Of a stretch of 64,000 bases of DNA, positions 8,421-16,252 are shown one piece after another. The translations under genes and the position numbers were made by a program. Source of the stretch: Actinomadura latina NBRC 106108. GTDB lineage: Bacteria; Actinomycetota; Actinomycetes; Streptosporangiales; Streptosporangiaceae. Positions within the stretch are counted from its first letter, which is position 1; every line of letters starts with the position of its first letter. The DNA lies in NCBI RefSeq assembly GCF_001552195.1, contig NZ_BCQS01000001.1, positions 1 to 64,000 on the forward strand, in the 5' to 3' direction. A model generated the notes under the pieces. The model saw only the letters and a list, made by a program, of their open reading frames with translations, was not told where the DNA came from and searched no databases.

Positions 8421-9005
8421 TCAGCGCTCGCGGACGGCCTTGAGTTCAATGTCGAGAGCGAACGGCACGGTGGTGGTGATGTGGTCATGGTGGACGCCGG
8501 TTGCGACGTATGCGCAGGTGGCATCGTCCAACTCATAGGTGTAGATCGCGAACGCGGGTGCGGTCTGGTCAGTCTCCACCCGCCAGTAGTGCCGGATCTG
8601 CGCCTCCGCGTACAGGGCTGGCTGTATCCGCCGGTCCTGGCGCTTGGTGGACGGCGAAACCACCTCAACGACGAGAGCGACCAGACCTGCTGGGATGGGA
8701 CGTTCGTAGACGTCATGCTCGGCCGAGTACACGACGATGTCGGGGGCGATCTCGACAGGCTCTGTCTCGTCGTCATCCAACAGGACGTCCACGTCAGTGT
8801 CGACCTGCCATGCATCAGGAGCGGCGTCTTCGATGCGAGTCGCCAAGCGCCGTGCGACGCGCTGGTGGATCGGCCGTGGCCGTGGATTCACGACAAGTTC
8901 TCCGTGGATGAGGCTCACGCGTACCGGGAGGTCTTCGGGCAGCGCCTCGTAGTCTGCCCGAGTCCAGGTGTCACCGGACGGCAATGGAAGAGTCAGCGCG
9001 TGCAT
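8421..9005 (-). CDS. Uma2-family (DUF820) restriction-endonuclease-fold protein
   Basis: 194 residues with the complete Uma2 pattern: the N-terminal LPEDLPVRVSLIHGELVVNPRP, then a PD-(D/E)XK-like core with EIAPDIVVYS and VALVVEVVSPSTKRQDR, then YAEAQIRHYWRVE. The Asp and the E-V-V motif fit the nuclease metal site. Uma2 proteins are widespread in actinobacteria and cyanobacteria, usually in many copies. Their role is unclear, and some lie in mobile or defence-related regions. It lies convergent with the methylase operon. Confidence 0.9.
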   Translation of the reverse strand: MHALTLPLPSGDTWTRADYEALPEDLPVRVSLIHGELVVNPRPRPIHQRVARRLATRIEDAAPDAWQVDTDVDVLLDDDETEPVEIAPDIVVYSAEHDVYERPIPAGLVALVVEVVSPSTKRQDRRIQPALYAEAQIRHYWRVETDQTAPAFAIYTYELDDATCAYVATGVHHDHITTTVPFALDIELKAVRER

Positions 9006-9151
9006 GGCTCGTAGCGCCTCCGGTCGAGGTTGGTGCGGATACTCAGCAGGTTACCTTCAGCGCTCTTTTGGACCTCCTGCGGAATCACGATCTCCCGCCT
9101 CGGAGTGTTCAGCGGAGGGGCGGACGGGAGGGAACGCCCCTCCGCTGGTCT

Positions 9152-9550
9152 TCAGGTGCGGTCGATGACCGCGAAGACGACCTTGCCGACGTTGTCTGCC
9201 ATCGCGCGGACGCCCCAGCAGCGGGCGTACTGGTCGACGATGAACAGGCCCCGTCCCGTCTCGCTGGACGTGTCGGCCGCCAGCATGTGCGGCAGGCCGC
9301 AGGCGGAGTCCTGGACCTCCATCCACAGCGCGTCGTCCTCGGTACGGCTCAACCGCAAGATCACGTCCTCGTCCGTCGTGGACGTCGCGTGCTGGAGGGC
9401 GTTGGTGACCAGCTCGCTGGCCACCAGGCACGGCACGAAATCGTCCATCCCGAACTCGCCGGTGACCAACCGCACGAACGCCCGCACCTCCGCGACCACC
9501 TTCAGGTCCCGCTTCACCACCATCTCGTTCTGCGTCGCCGCCTGCCCCAT
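9152..9550 (-). CDS. HATPase-fold anti-sigma-like regulatory protein
   Basis: 132-residue single-domain GHKL ATPase of the RsbW/SpoIIAB-like group. The N-box is SELVTNALQHA and the G boxes are VQDSACGLP and ETGRGLFIVDQYA. In actinomycetes such proteins are often encoded beside a WhiJ-type HTH protein and a DUF397 protein, as here. Together they behave as a small developmental or antibiotic-regulatory cassette (abaA/whiJ-like loci). It is divergent from the HTH gene at 9686. A GAGGAGAGG ribosome-binding stretch precedes ATG 9550. Confidence 0.85.
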   Translation of the reverse strand: MGQAATQNEMVVKRDLKVVAEVRAFVRLVTGEFGMDDFVPCLVASELVTNALQHATSTTDEDVILRLSRTEDDALWMEVQDSACGLPHMLAADTSSETGRGLFIVDQYARCWGVRAMADNVGKVVFAVIDRT

Positions 9551-9559
9551 GACCTCTCC

Positions 9560-9589
9560 TCACTGTGTGTGTCGTACACCACACAGTGA
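9560..9589. promoter_or_regulatory. 30-bp palindrome upstream of the HATPase gene
   Basis: Perfect 10-bp arms TCACTGTGTG / CACACAGTGA around a 10-nt centre, itself partly symmetrical (TGTCGTACAC). It starts 10 bp before the HATPase start codon, so it could be an operator for the neighbouring HTH protein or a 5' UTR hairpin. Confidence 0.55.
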
Positions 9590-9590
9590 G

Positions 9591-9672
9591 CCACTTTTCA
9601 GGCTAGAATGCGGTTGCCGCTGAAAGGTGGCAGACAAAGGAAGATCACTCTCCGTTTAGGCACCTTTCACTG
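9591..9672. promoter_or_regulatory. Repeated CTGAAAGGTGG half-sites around the HTH gene promoter
   Basis: Three related sites occur: CCACTTTTCAG (9591-9601), CTGAAAGGTGG (9620-9630) and GGCACCTTTCACTG (9659-9672). The first two are inverted with one mismatch and bracket a TAGAAT -10-like box (9604-9609). This is the layout expected for autoregulation by the HTH protein encoded from 9686. Confidence 0.5.
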
Positions 9673-9685
9673 AGAGGCAGGAGCC

Positions 9686-10498
9686 ATGCCCCCGCGACGT
9701 CCTCGACGTCCCAGCGAATCCCCCGCCCTCATCGCCTTCGGCCGCCAGATGCGCCGACTGCGCGAAGCTAAGGGCATCAAGCAGGAGACCATCGCCCACC
9801 TGACGCAGGTCAGCGGCCCGCAGGTCAGCAAGATCGAGAACGGCAAGAAGCGCGCCACCCGCGCCTTCGTGGAGTTCGTAGACGAGTACCTGGAAGCCAA
9901 TGGCTCCCTCATCAACCTCTGGGAGGACCTCAACAAGGACGGCCACCCCGTCCCGATCTGGTTCGACTGGCCCCAGATCGAAGCCGACGCGGTCATGTTG
10001 ATCTGCTGGCAGCACTCCGTCATCCCAGGGTTGGCTCAGACCCCCGAGTACGCACTCGCCATCGTGCACGGCAACCAGGAGGCCGCAGACCTGAGGATCA
10101 ACCGCCAATCCATCCTCACCAGGGACGACGAGCGCGGTCCGGCGATTGTCGTGTTCCTGATCGATGAGCAGGTGCTCACCCGCCAGGTCGGGACCGCCGA
10201 AACAATGAGAAAGCAGCTGGAGCACCTGATCGAGCTCAGCATGATGCCCAACATCACCGTTCAAGTAGTGTTGGGCAGCGGTGAGCACGACGGCAACATG
10301 GGCGCCTTTGTACTCGCGACCATGGAGGATCGGAGCGAGGTGGCGTATGCCGAAACGGCCATACGCTCGATCACGACGGATGACCCCGCCGACCTCTCCG
10401 TCATGGCTCGAACGCTGGTCGACCTCCGCTCACGTGCACTCACACAAGAGCAGTCACGCGAGCTGATCAGGAAGGTGGCTCAAGAAAGATGGACCTGA
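9686..10498 (+). CDS. WhiJ-like HTH (Xre) regulator with DUF5753
   Basis: 270 residues; AGGAG precedes ATG 9686. The N-terminal Xre HTH is at about 15-72 (LIAFGRQMRRLREAKGIKQETIAHLTQVSGPQVSKIENG). The rest is DUF5753, a domain with the hallmark 'IPGLAQTPEYA...' and later 'NITVQVVLGSGEHDGNMGAFVLA'. WhiJ-type proteins repress development and are antagonised by partner DUF397 proteins (known in Streptomyces). The DUF397 gene at 10489 overlaps its 3' end, supporting a functional pair. Confidence 0.9.
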   Translation: MPPRRPRRPSESPALIAFGRQMRRLREAKGIKQETIAHLTQVSGPQVSKIENGKKRATRAFVEFVDEYLEANGSLINLWEDLNKDGHPVPIWFDWPQIEADAVMLICWQHSVIPGLAQTPEYALAIVHGNQEAADLRINRQSILTRDDERGPAIVVFLIDEQVLTRQVGTAETMRKQLEHLIELSMMPNITVQVVLGSGEHDGNMGAFVLATMEDRSEVAYAETAIRSITTDDPADLSVMARTLVDLRSRALTQEQSRELIRKVAQERWT

Positions 10499-10680
10499 CG
10501 AACACAAAGTGGCGCAAGAGCAGCTACAGCGGCTCTAACGCCGCCGAGTGCGTCGAGTTGGCGGGCGTGGCCGGTGCGGTGGTGGCGGTGCGGGACAGCA
10601 AGGACCCGGACGGCCCCGTACTCCTGCTGAGCCGCGCGGCCCTGCGGACGGCCGTCCAGTCCGCCACCGGCACGCACTGA
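10489..10680 (+). CDS. DUF397 small acidic partner protein
   Basis: 63 residues with the full DUF397 signature: WRKSSYSGS, a CVELA core, then VAVRDSKDPDGPVLLLSRAALRTA. Its ATG lies 10 bp inside the end of the WhiJ-like gene, so the two are translationally coupled. It probably binds and modulates that regulator. Its nucleotide sequence is the intact version of the damaged copy at about 13.95 kb: 37 nt are identical. Confidence 0.92.
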   Translation: MDLTNTKWRKSSYSGSNAAECVELAGVAGAVVAVRDSKDPDGPVLLLSRAALRTAVQSATGTH

Positions 10681-10877
10681 CCACCCAGCACGAACCATCC
10701 CCGGCGGCCCCGACCCGCCGAGTAGCGGCGAGTCGTCCCGTCCCCCGACCCGGACGACCCGCCGCACCCCAGTCTCCCCACGGGCGAGACCCAAGCCCGT
10801 CCACCTACCCCGCAGGCAACCCCAGCCAAGCGGGCAGGTCCGGCGACAAGCCCACCCGCGCACCCGACACTGGCCCC

Positions 10878-11024
10878 ATGCCCCTGGAAAACCTCACCTG
10901 CCGCAGGGCAAGTCGAAGCCTCAGCAACGGCGGCGAGTGCGTCGAGCTGGCAAGCATCCCCGACGGCCCCGTCCTCCTCATCCCCCGCAGCGCACTCCGA
11001 ACAGCCCTCACCCGCGCCACCTGA
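10878..11024 (+). CDS. Shortened DUF397-like protein
   Basis: 48 residues (MPLENLTCRRASRSLSNGGECVELASIPDGPVLLIPRSALRTALTRAT). The NGGECVELA and PDGPVLL..SALRTAL parts match DUF397, but the usual VAVRDSK segment between them is missing. It follows the intact DUF397 gene by 197 nt and is probably a decayed or internally deleted duplicate. The SD is weak. Confidence 0.5.
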   Translation: MPLENLTCRRASRSLSNGGECVELASIPDGPVLLIPRSALRTALTRAT

Positions 11025-11048
11025 CCGATCACCTCGCGTTCGGACGTC

Positions 11049-12545
11049 TCAGCGATAAGTCCAGGCTTGACCGGTACCCCGGTAGTCCTCGACGGGGATC
11101 GGGTGGACGCCCTCACGCATCCGGTCGGTGTAGAGCTGTCCATACAGGTGGTCGATCTCATGCCCGGCCAGACGCGCGAGTGCGGCATTCAGGACGGCTA
11201 CTACCTGCCGTCCGTCCAGCCGAGTGTGGGCGACTTCCAACCTGAGCGGACGGGGCACCAGTCCGCGGACGTCGAAGAAGCTCAGGCAGCCTTCATACTG
11301 CTCGTCGGTTTCGGCTGATGCGCTGATCACGCGGGGGTTGAGCAGTACGAGCGGTTCGGCGTCCGGGTCGGGCGGGGCGATGACGGCGGCGGCGCGGTCA
11401 AGGCCGATTTGCGGGGCCGCCAAGCCCATGCCCTTGCCGAACACGTGGTGTTCGCGGACCCGCTGCATCGCGGCGAACAACTGGTCGACGACGTCGTTGG
11501 CCTCACCGGCCTCGGCGGGGAGATCGAACGGCCGCGCGATGGTGGCCAAGATCGGTTCGCCGCGCTGGACGATGCCGGCGGCCCTCATCCGGTCGCTGGC
11601 TGTGCGCAATTGGGGACGGTGCCGTTCGGCGGCGTCGTCGCGGGTCCGGAACCGCCATTCCAGCCGGTAGCGGGCGCCCATCGGCGGATCCTGGGTAGCC
11701 CAGGAGAACACCAGCCGGTCACCGTCCTCGGTGCGTGTGATGGGAGTGCGCAGCGGGACGGCCTCGGCGGTGGTGGAAGTCTCAGTGCCCCACACCACCG
11801 GATCCAGCCTGGCAGGGAACACCAGCTCGATCGACAGGCGCCGAGTCGGCAGACGCACCGCGCGTTGGAACCAGGGGCCCCATCGCCCGTCGTCGACCTG
11901 ATAGCCGTACTCGATGGTCGAGTGCTGACCGGGGTAGAGGGGGAAGCGTCCGCGGTCGTTCTCCAGGCACAGCCACGCCTCTTTGAAGGAGTCGCGGTCT
12001 TGCTTGGGGCGCCAGCTCATGGGTTCACCGTCACAGGACGCGGTCAGCGCGAGTTCGTCCCAGGTGAGCGGCCGGGCCCGGTACAGCGCGTTGGACCGGT
12101 CGGGTCGGCCCGGGTAGCGGTCGACGCTGATGCGGATCAGGTAGCGGGTGACCGGTTCGGCGCCGCCGTTGAACAGACGGCGCCGCTGCATCGGCCGGTA
12201 CGTCGTCCCGTCGTACTCCAGCCGGGCGTGGTCCTCCTCCACCACGAGGCCATCGGCGTCGCTCGCACCGGCGCCTGCGGCTCGGAGCGGCCCGTCGGCC
12301 CGCCACGCCTGCCACACTGCACCGCCGGCACTGAGCACGCTGTCGGCCTTGCGGGCGAAGTCCTCGCTGGCCGGGTGACGTCCCGCCTCCACGTGGCTGA
12401 CGTATGAGGGGTCGAAGCCCATTTCGGCGGCCAGCTTCTTCTTCGACATCGTCCGCTGTTCGCGCCACCGAGTCAGGGCCGCGCCGAACGAGGTTCTTTG
12501 AGCGGACGGGGGCTCCGGCCTGTCGGCGGGCTGCTGGGAGGCCAT
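11049..12545 (-). CDS. HTH-peptide deformylase fusion protein
   Basis: 498 residues from ATG 12545 (GAGAGGAT upstream). Residues 18-75 are an Xre HTH (FGAALTRWREQRTMSKKKLAAEMGFDPSYVSHVEAGRH). Residues about 105-305 are a beta-rich middle domain I cannot name. Residues about 325-490 are a peptide deformylase with all three metal-site motifs: GMGLAAPQIG (372-381), EGCLS (418-422, Cys420) and HEIDH (462-466). Deformylases remove N-formyl from nascent peptides. Here the enzyme is joined to a DNA-binding domain and faces a short-peptide/methyltransferase unit, suggesting a dedicated rather than housekeeping role. Confidence 0.85.
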   Translation of the reverse strand: MASQQPADRPEPPSAQRTSFGAALTRWREQRTMSKKKLAAEMGFDPSYVSHVEAGRHPASEDFARKADSVLSAGGAVWQAWRADGPLRAAGAGASDADGLVVEEDHARLEYDGTTYRPMQRRRLFNGGAEPVTRYLIRISVDRYPGRPDRSNALYRARPLTWDELALTASCDGEPMSWRPKQDRDSFKEAWLCLENDRGRFPLYPGQHSTIEYGYQVDDGRWGPWFQRAVRLPTRRLSIELVFPARLDPVVWGTETSTTAEAVPLRTPITRTEDGDRLVFSWATQDPPMGARYRLEWRFRTRDDAAERHRPQLRTASDRMRAAGIVQRGEPILATIARPFDLPAEAGEANDVVDQLFAAMQRVREHHVFGKGMGLAAPQIGLDRAAAVIAPPDPDAEPLVLLNPRVISASAETDEQYEGCLSFFDVRGLVPRPLRLEVAHTRLDGRQVVAVLNAALARLAGHEIDHLYGQLYTDRMREGVHPIPVEDYRGTGQAWTYR

Positions 12546-12578
12546 AGCGCGATCCTCTCTCCATTCCAGGATGAGGGT

Positions 12579-12597
12579 GTGAATGAACCGTGAATGA
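12579..12597. promoter_or_regulatory. Direct repeat GTGAATGA, one helical turn apart
   Basis: Two exact GTGAATGA copies (12579-12586, 12590-12597) are spaced 11 bp start to start, in the divergent region between the HTH-deformylase gene and the 34-aa peptide gene. Placement on one face of the helix suggests a binding site, possibly for the HTH domain of the fusion protein. Confidence 0.45.
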
Positions 12598-12675
12598 GGT
12601 CCCGTCAGCGTGGCCTCACCGACTGTATCGGGGGTCTCCTCATCTGTGAGGACAACTTCGAGGAGGTGCAGCACC

Positions 12676-12780
12676 ATGGGTAAGCACGAGGACCCCGCCG
12701 AGAAGAACGGCCACAAACCGGACAAGCCCGTTCCGCCGCCGAACAAGGACGACAAGGGCGACGGCAAGCGGGGGAAGTGA
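12676..12780 (+). CDS. 34-aa hydrophilic peptide upstream of a PIMT-like methyltransferase
   Basis: A strong AGGAGG ribosome-binding site sits 9 nt before ATG 12676. The product is MGKHEDPAEKNGHKPDKP followed by a VPPPNKDDKGDGKRGK tail: highly charged, no cysteine, no signal peptide. It contains one NG and one DG step, the classical sites of aspartimide/isoaspartate formation. The isoaspartyl methyltransferase-type gene begins a few nucleotides downstream. I infer that the peptide may be the methyltransferase's substrate or a RiPP precursor. It could also be a small regulatory or leader peptide. Confidence 0.55.
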   Translation: MGKHEDPAEKNGHKPDKPVPPPNKDDKGDGKRGK

Positions 12781-12799
12781 TCGGGTGATGGGAGACGTC

Positions 12800-13900
12800 A
12801 TGCAGCGCGTCGAGGCGCTGATCGAGCGGCTGGCCGCCGCCGGGTGGCTGACGCAGAACCGCGTCAGGGCGGCGCTGCGTGACGTCCCCCGGCATGAGTT
12901 CGCGCCGCCGGTGGCCTGGACCGGCGACGGCGACCGGGTGAGCAAGGAGGCCGCACCCGAAGGTTGGCTTGATCTGATCTACGGCGACGACGCGATCATC
13001 ACCCAGCTCGACGACGGCACGACCGATCTCACGACCGGTGCGGGCCGCTTCACCTCGTCGCTGTCCGCGTCGAGCACCGTCGTGTCCCTTCTGGAGTTGC
13101 TGGACGTCGAGCCGGGGCACCGCGTGCTGGACGTGGGCACCGGTACCGGCTGGACGGCCGCGCTGCTGTCGCATCTGGTCGGCTCGGCGAATGTCACCAG
13201 CGTGGAGGTCGATACCGCTGTGTCGGCGCAGGCGTCCGTCAACCTCAAGAGAGCGGGCCACGCGCCTCGGCTGATCGTGGGGGACGGCGCTCACGGTTGG
13301 GCGCAGGGAGCACCCTACGACCGGGTGCACGCCACATGCGCTGTCGCCCGCGTGCCGTATGCGTGGGTGGAGCAGACCCGCCTTGGCGGGGTGATCGTGA
13401 CGCCCTACGCTCCCGGGTTCGGGTCCAGCCACGAACTGCGGCTCGTGGTGATGCCGGACGGTACCGCCGTGGGCCGCTTCACCGGCTACGCCTCGTACAT
13501 GATGATGCGGGCGCAGCGTCACCCCGAATGGGACGCCTCCGACCGGCACGGGGACCGATCCACGACCGACATCGACCCCCGGACCATCGGCTACGCTCCC
13601 GCGGGCGCCGACCTGGCGATGGGGGCTGCGCTACCGGGCGTGTGCGCCAGAGGTGCACACGACGGCGCCGCCTACACGCTGCACCTGTGGAGCGCGGACG
13701 CGTGGGCCGAAGCTCACTACGAGCCCGGCCGCGACTCCTTCGACGTCGAACAGGGCGGAGAACGGCCCCTGTGGGATCTGGCGGTGTCGGCCTACTTCGA
13801 CTGGATCGCCCATCGCAGCCCCGGCCGCGACCGCTTCGGCCTGACCGTGTCACGTACCGGCGACCACGTCTGGCTAGACCATTCCGGCGACTTCGCCTGA
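12800..13900 (+). CDS. PIMT-like O-methyltransferase (FxLD-type)
   Basis: 366 residues from ATG 12800, with GGGAG 5 nt upstream; GTG 12785 and ATG 12788 are in-frame alternatives. The fold is that of protein-L-isoaspartate O-methyltransferases: the N-terminal RHEFAPP, a central 'YGDDAIITQLDDG', AdoMet motif I VLDVGTGTGW, then 'PYDRVHATCAV..VPYAWVEQTRLGGVIVTPY'. About 150 extra C-terminal residues set it apart from housekeeping PIMT. Such enzymes accompany lanthipeptides ('FxLD system') and graspetides in actinomycetes. No lanthionine synthetase or ATP-grasp ligase is visible here. Likely cotranscribed with the 34-aa peptide. Confidence 0.82.
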   Translation: MQRVEALIERLAAAGWLTQNRVRAALRDVPRHEFAPPVAWTGDGDRVSKEAAPEGWLDLIYGDDAIITQLDDGTTDLTTGAGRFTSSLSASSTVVSLLELLDVEPGHRVLDVGTGTGWTAALLSHLVGSANVTSVEVDTAVSAQASVNLKRAGHAPRLIVGDGAHGWAQGAPYDRVHATCAVARVPYAWVEQTRLGGVIVTPYAPGFGSSHELRLVVMPDGTAVGRFTGYASYMMMRAQRHPEWDASDRHGDRSTTDIDPRTIGYAPAGADLAMGAALPGVCARGAHDGAAYTLHLWSADAWAEAHYEPGRDSFDVEQGGERPLWDLAVSAYFDWIAHRSPGRDRFGLTVSRTGDHVWLDHSGDFA

Positions 13901-13928
13901 CCCCGGACCCGTGAGCAGTTCTTTCACG

Positions 13929-14157
13929 GACATGGCCAGTGCTTCGGTGGTGGCGGTGCGGGACAGCAAGGACCCGGACGGGCCCCGTCCTCCCGCCCCG
14001 GAACCATGGCCCTCGGTTTCACGAGAAACTTCCGGCCGCCCCGGCCCGCAGGTATCACCGCCGGGCCGACCGTCCGTCCGCCAGTCTCCTGACCCGCGCC
14101 CCTGGCACCGCCGATGCCGCTCGACGAGTCCGCTGGCCAGGCGCCGGGCGGAGGTAG
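13929..14157 (+). pseudogene. DUF397 remnant with +1 frameshift
   Basis: The sequence from 13947 is identical over 37 nt to the intact DUF397 gene (10577-10613), encoding VVAVRDSKDPDG. It then carries one extra G at about 13981-13984, which destroys the frame. Corrected, it would continue GPVLPPRNHGPRFHEKLPAAPAR. It has no W..SSYSGG front part. This is the debris of a DUF397 gene downstream of the methyltransferase. It also contains a tail related to the remnant at 30.8 kb. Confidence 0.6.
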
Positions 14158-14245
14158 TGTTCCCGGGCGCATTGCCCGTGGGCCTCCGGGAGGTGGGCGA
14201 TACGAGCGCCGTCCCCGCTCGCCGGTGGCCTGATCAGGCCGCGCC

Positions 14246-15241
14246 TCAGTCTCCGGTAGGGCGGACGGCGACAGGGGGCACCGGTTCGCTGCCCTCATCC
14301 AGGTCTCCCGCCGTCCAGTAACGGAGTTTCTCGGGGTTGCGCACTACCCAGATGTGCTTGATCCGGTCGCCCGCGACCTCGAACGCGAAGACGCTCACGG
14401 GGACACCGTCCTGCTCGGCCACCAGACCGGGCTGACCGTTGACCGTGCGCTCCAGGATCGTCATGTTCCCGGGCCTCCGGTCGGCGATCTCGATCCAGGC
14501 GCGCGCGATCCGCTCGCCGCCTTCGATCGGGTGCAGGAAGGCGATGGCGTGGCCGCCGCTGTCGGCGATCGCCGTGGCGTCGGGGTCGAGCAGGCCGATC
14601 AGGGCGTCGATGTCCTTGGCCTCCCATGCCCGCTTGAAGTCCCGGATGATGCCGTCCTGCCGGGCCGTCGGACTCGCTGGGCCCCGCGACTCGCGGATGC
14701 GGCGGCGGGCCGAGGAGGCCAGTTGGCGGCATGCCGCCGGACTCCGGCCGACGATCCCGGCCACTTCGGCGAAGGAGTGGCAGAAGACATCGTGGAGGAC
14801 GAACGCGACACGTTCGGCCGGGGTCATCGCTTCGAGCACGACCAGGAAGGCCATGCTGACCGACTCGTCCAGGGTGACCCGGTCGGCCGGGTCGACGGCC
14901 GCGCCGCCCCGCCGCCCGCTGATCCACTCCGTGCTCGCGGGCAGCGGCTCGGGGATCCACTCGCCCACATACCGCTCGCGCCTCGCGCGCGCCGAACCGA
15001 GCACGTCCAGGGAGATGCGGCCGGCGACCCTCGTCAGCCAGGCGCCGGGGGACTCGATGGCGTCCTGCTGCTGCCTGGACATGGCGTACCAGCGGGCGTA
15101 GGTCTCCTGCACGACGTCCTCGGCCTCGGCCAGGGAGCCTAGGAGCCGGTAGGCCAGATTGATCAGGTGGCGCCGCTCGCTCATGAGCGCACTCAGACCG
15201 GGATCGGGTCGGCCGTGTCCTGGCTCGGGTCGGGTGGTCAT
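14246..15241 (-). CDS. ECF41-like RNA polymerase sigma factor with SnoaL-like C-terminus
   Basis: 331 residues from ATG 15241. Sigma region 2 (INLAYRLLGSLAEAEDVVQETYARWY) and region 4 (MTPAERVAFVLHDVFCHSFAEVAGIVGRSPAACRQLASSARRRI) are clear. A C-terminal SnoaL-like domain ends in VVRNPEKLRYW, matching the NPxKL motif of ECF41/SigJ sigma factors. In that group the domain modulates activity in place of an anti-sigma factor. It is divergent from a LUD-domain gene (15400), possibly its target. A TGACAT...CGTC pair at about 15326-15351 faintly resembles an ECF41 promoter. Confidence 0.85.
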   Translation of the reverse strand: MTTRPEPGHGRPDPGLSALMSERRHLINLAYRLLGSLAEAEDVVQETYARWYAMSRQQQDAIESPGAWLTRVAGRISLDVLGSARARRERYVGEWIPEPLPASTEWISGRRGGAAVDPADRVTLDESVSMAFLVVLEAMTPAERVAFVLHDVFCHSFAEVAGIVGRSPAACRQLASSARRRIRESRGPASPTARQDGIIRDFKRAWEAKDIDALIGLLDPDATAIADSGGHAIAFLHPIEGGERIARAWIEIADRRPGNMTILERTVNGQPGLVAEQDGVPVSVFAFEVAGDRIKHIWVVRNPEKLRYWTAGDLDEGSEPVPPVAVRPTGD

Positions 15242-15399
15242 GGTGTCGACGGCTCCCTCGGTCGCGTCTGCCCTCACCTGTCCGACGAGATGGCGCGCGG
15301 AAGTGTGAGGTCGGCGCGTCGCCTGACATTCCGGCGGGTTGTGTCGTCGTACTGCCGAGACGGACACATCATCCAGCGAGCAGGAAGGTCAGAGACATC

Positions 15400-16029
15400 A
15401 TGACCACCTCCATGCCGGCATCGTCCTTCGCCGGCCCGGCACCCGCGCAGCGCCTGGAGCGGACGGCTTCGGCGCTGTCGGAACATGGTTTCACCGTGGA
15501 GATCCTCGACGACGCCGCCGCCGCGCGCACCCGCGTCAGAGAGCTGATACCCGAGGGCGCCAGCGTGTTCACCGGGGCCAGTGAGACCCTCCGCCTGTCC
15601 GGCATTGAGGACGACATCAACACCAGCGGACGCTACGACGCCGTCAAGCCACGCGGCCTGGCCATGGACCGCGCCACCCAGTTGCGGGAGATCTGGCGGC
15701 TGATGTCCGCACCCGACGTCATCGTCGGGAGTGTCGCCGCGGTGACCGAAACCGGCTCCCTCGTGGTCGCCTCGGCCAGCGGAAGCCAGCTGCCCGGCTA
15801 CGCCGGCGCCGCCGGCCACGCGATCTGGATCGTCGGGTCGCAGAAGGTGGTGCCCGACCTGCCCACCGCGCTGCGCCGCGTCGAAGACCACTGCCTTCCG
15901 CTGGAAAGCGACCGCACCATGAAGGTCTACGGCCAGCCCAGTGCCATCAACCGGCTTCTCATCCTCAACTCGGAACCCCACCCCGGGCGCGGCACTGTCC
16001 TGCTGCTCCGCGAAACCATCGGATTCTGA
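15400..16029 (+). CDS. LUD-domain (LutC/YkgG-like) protein
   Basis: 209 residues; AGGAAGG precedes ATG 15400. The domain shows the LUD pattern: GASVFTGASETLRLSGI, then REIWRLMSAPDVIVGSVAAVTETGSLVVAS...GSQLPGYAGAAGHAIWIVGSQKVVPDL. Family members take part in lactate utilisation, but many stand-alone actinobacterial copies have no known substrate. It sits opposite an ECF41-like sigma gene, where the usual partner would be a carboxymuconolactone decarboxylase, oxidoreductase or epimerase, so it may fill that partner role here. Confidence 0.8.
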   Translation: MTTSMPASSFAGPAPAQRLERTASALSEHGFTVEILDDAAAARTRVRELIPEGASVFTGASETLRLSGIEDDINTSGRYDAVKPRGLAMDRATQLREIWRLMSAPDVIVGSVAAVTETGSLVVASASGSQLPGYAGAAGHAIWIVGSQKVVPDLPTALRRVEDHCLPLESDRTMKVYGQPSAINRLLILNSEPHPGRGTVLLLRETIGF

Positions 16030-16193
16030 ACCACCGGCGTCCCGGGTGGGGATCCCGTTCGTCGGCGCCCCGCTCGGCGGCGGTCCGCCGCCCGGGCTGC
16101 GGACATCCCCGCCCGGGAGCCGTCGCTAGACCCCACGGTGGACGTGTGACACGCCGGTAGCAGAACAGGGGCGCCACCGGCGACACCGCCGCC

Positions 16194-16228
16194 GAGCCCC
16201 CGGCCCGCGAAACCGGGGCCGGGGGCTC
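16194..16228. terminator. Bidirectional hairpin terminator
   Basis: Perfect 13-bp stem GAGCCCCCGGCCC / GGGCCGGGGGCTC with a 9-nt loop, between the convergent LUD (+) and SnoaL-like (-) genes. Confidence 0.7.
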
Positions 16229-16252
16229 AACTGCGGCGGAGCCCGGACTTCG

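Noticed and set aside
13901-14245. Functional DUF397 gene after the methyltransferase
   Set aside because: A single extra G breaks the frame and the conserved N-terminal part is absent.
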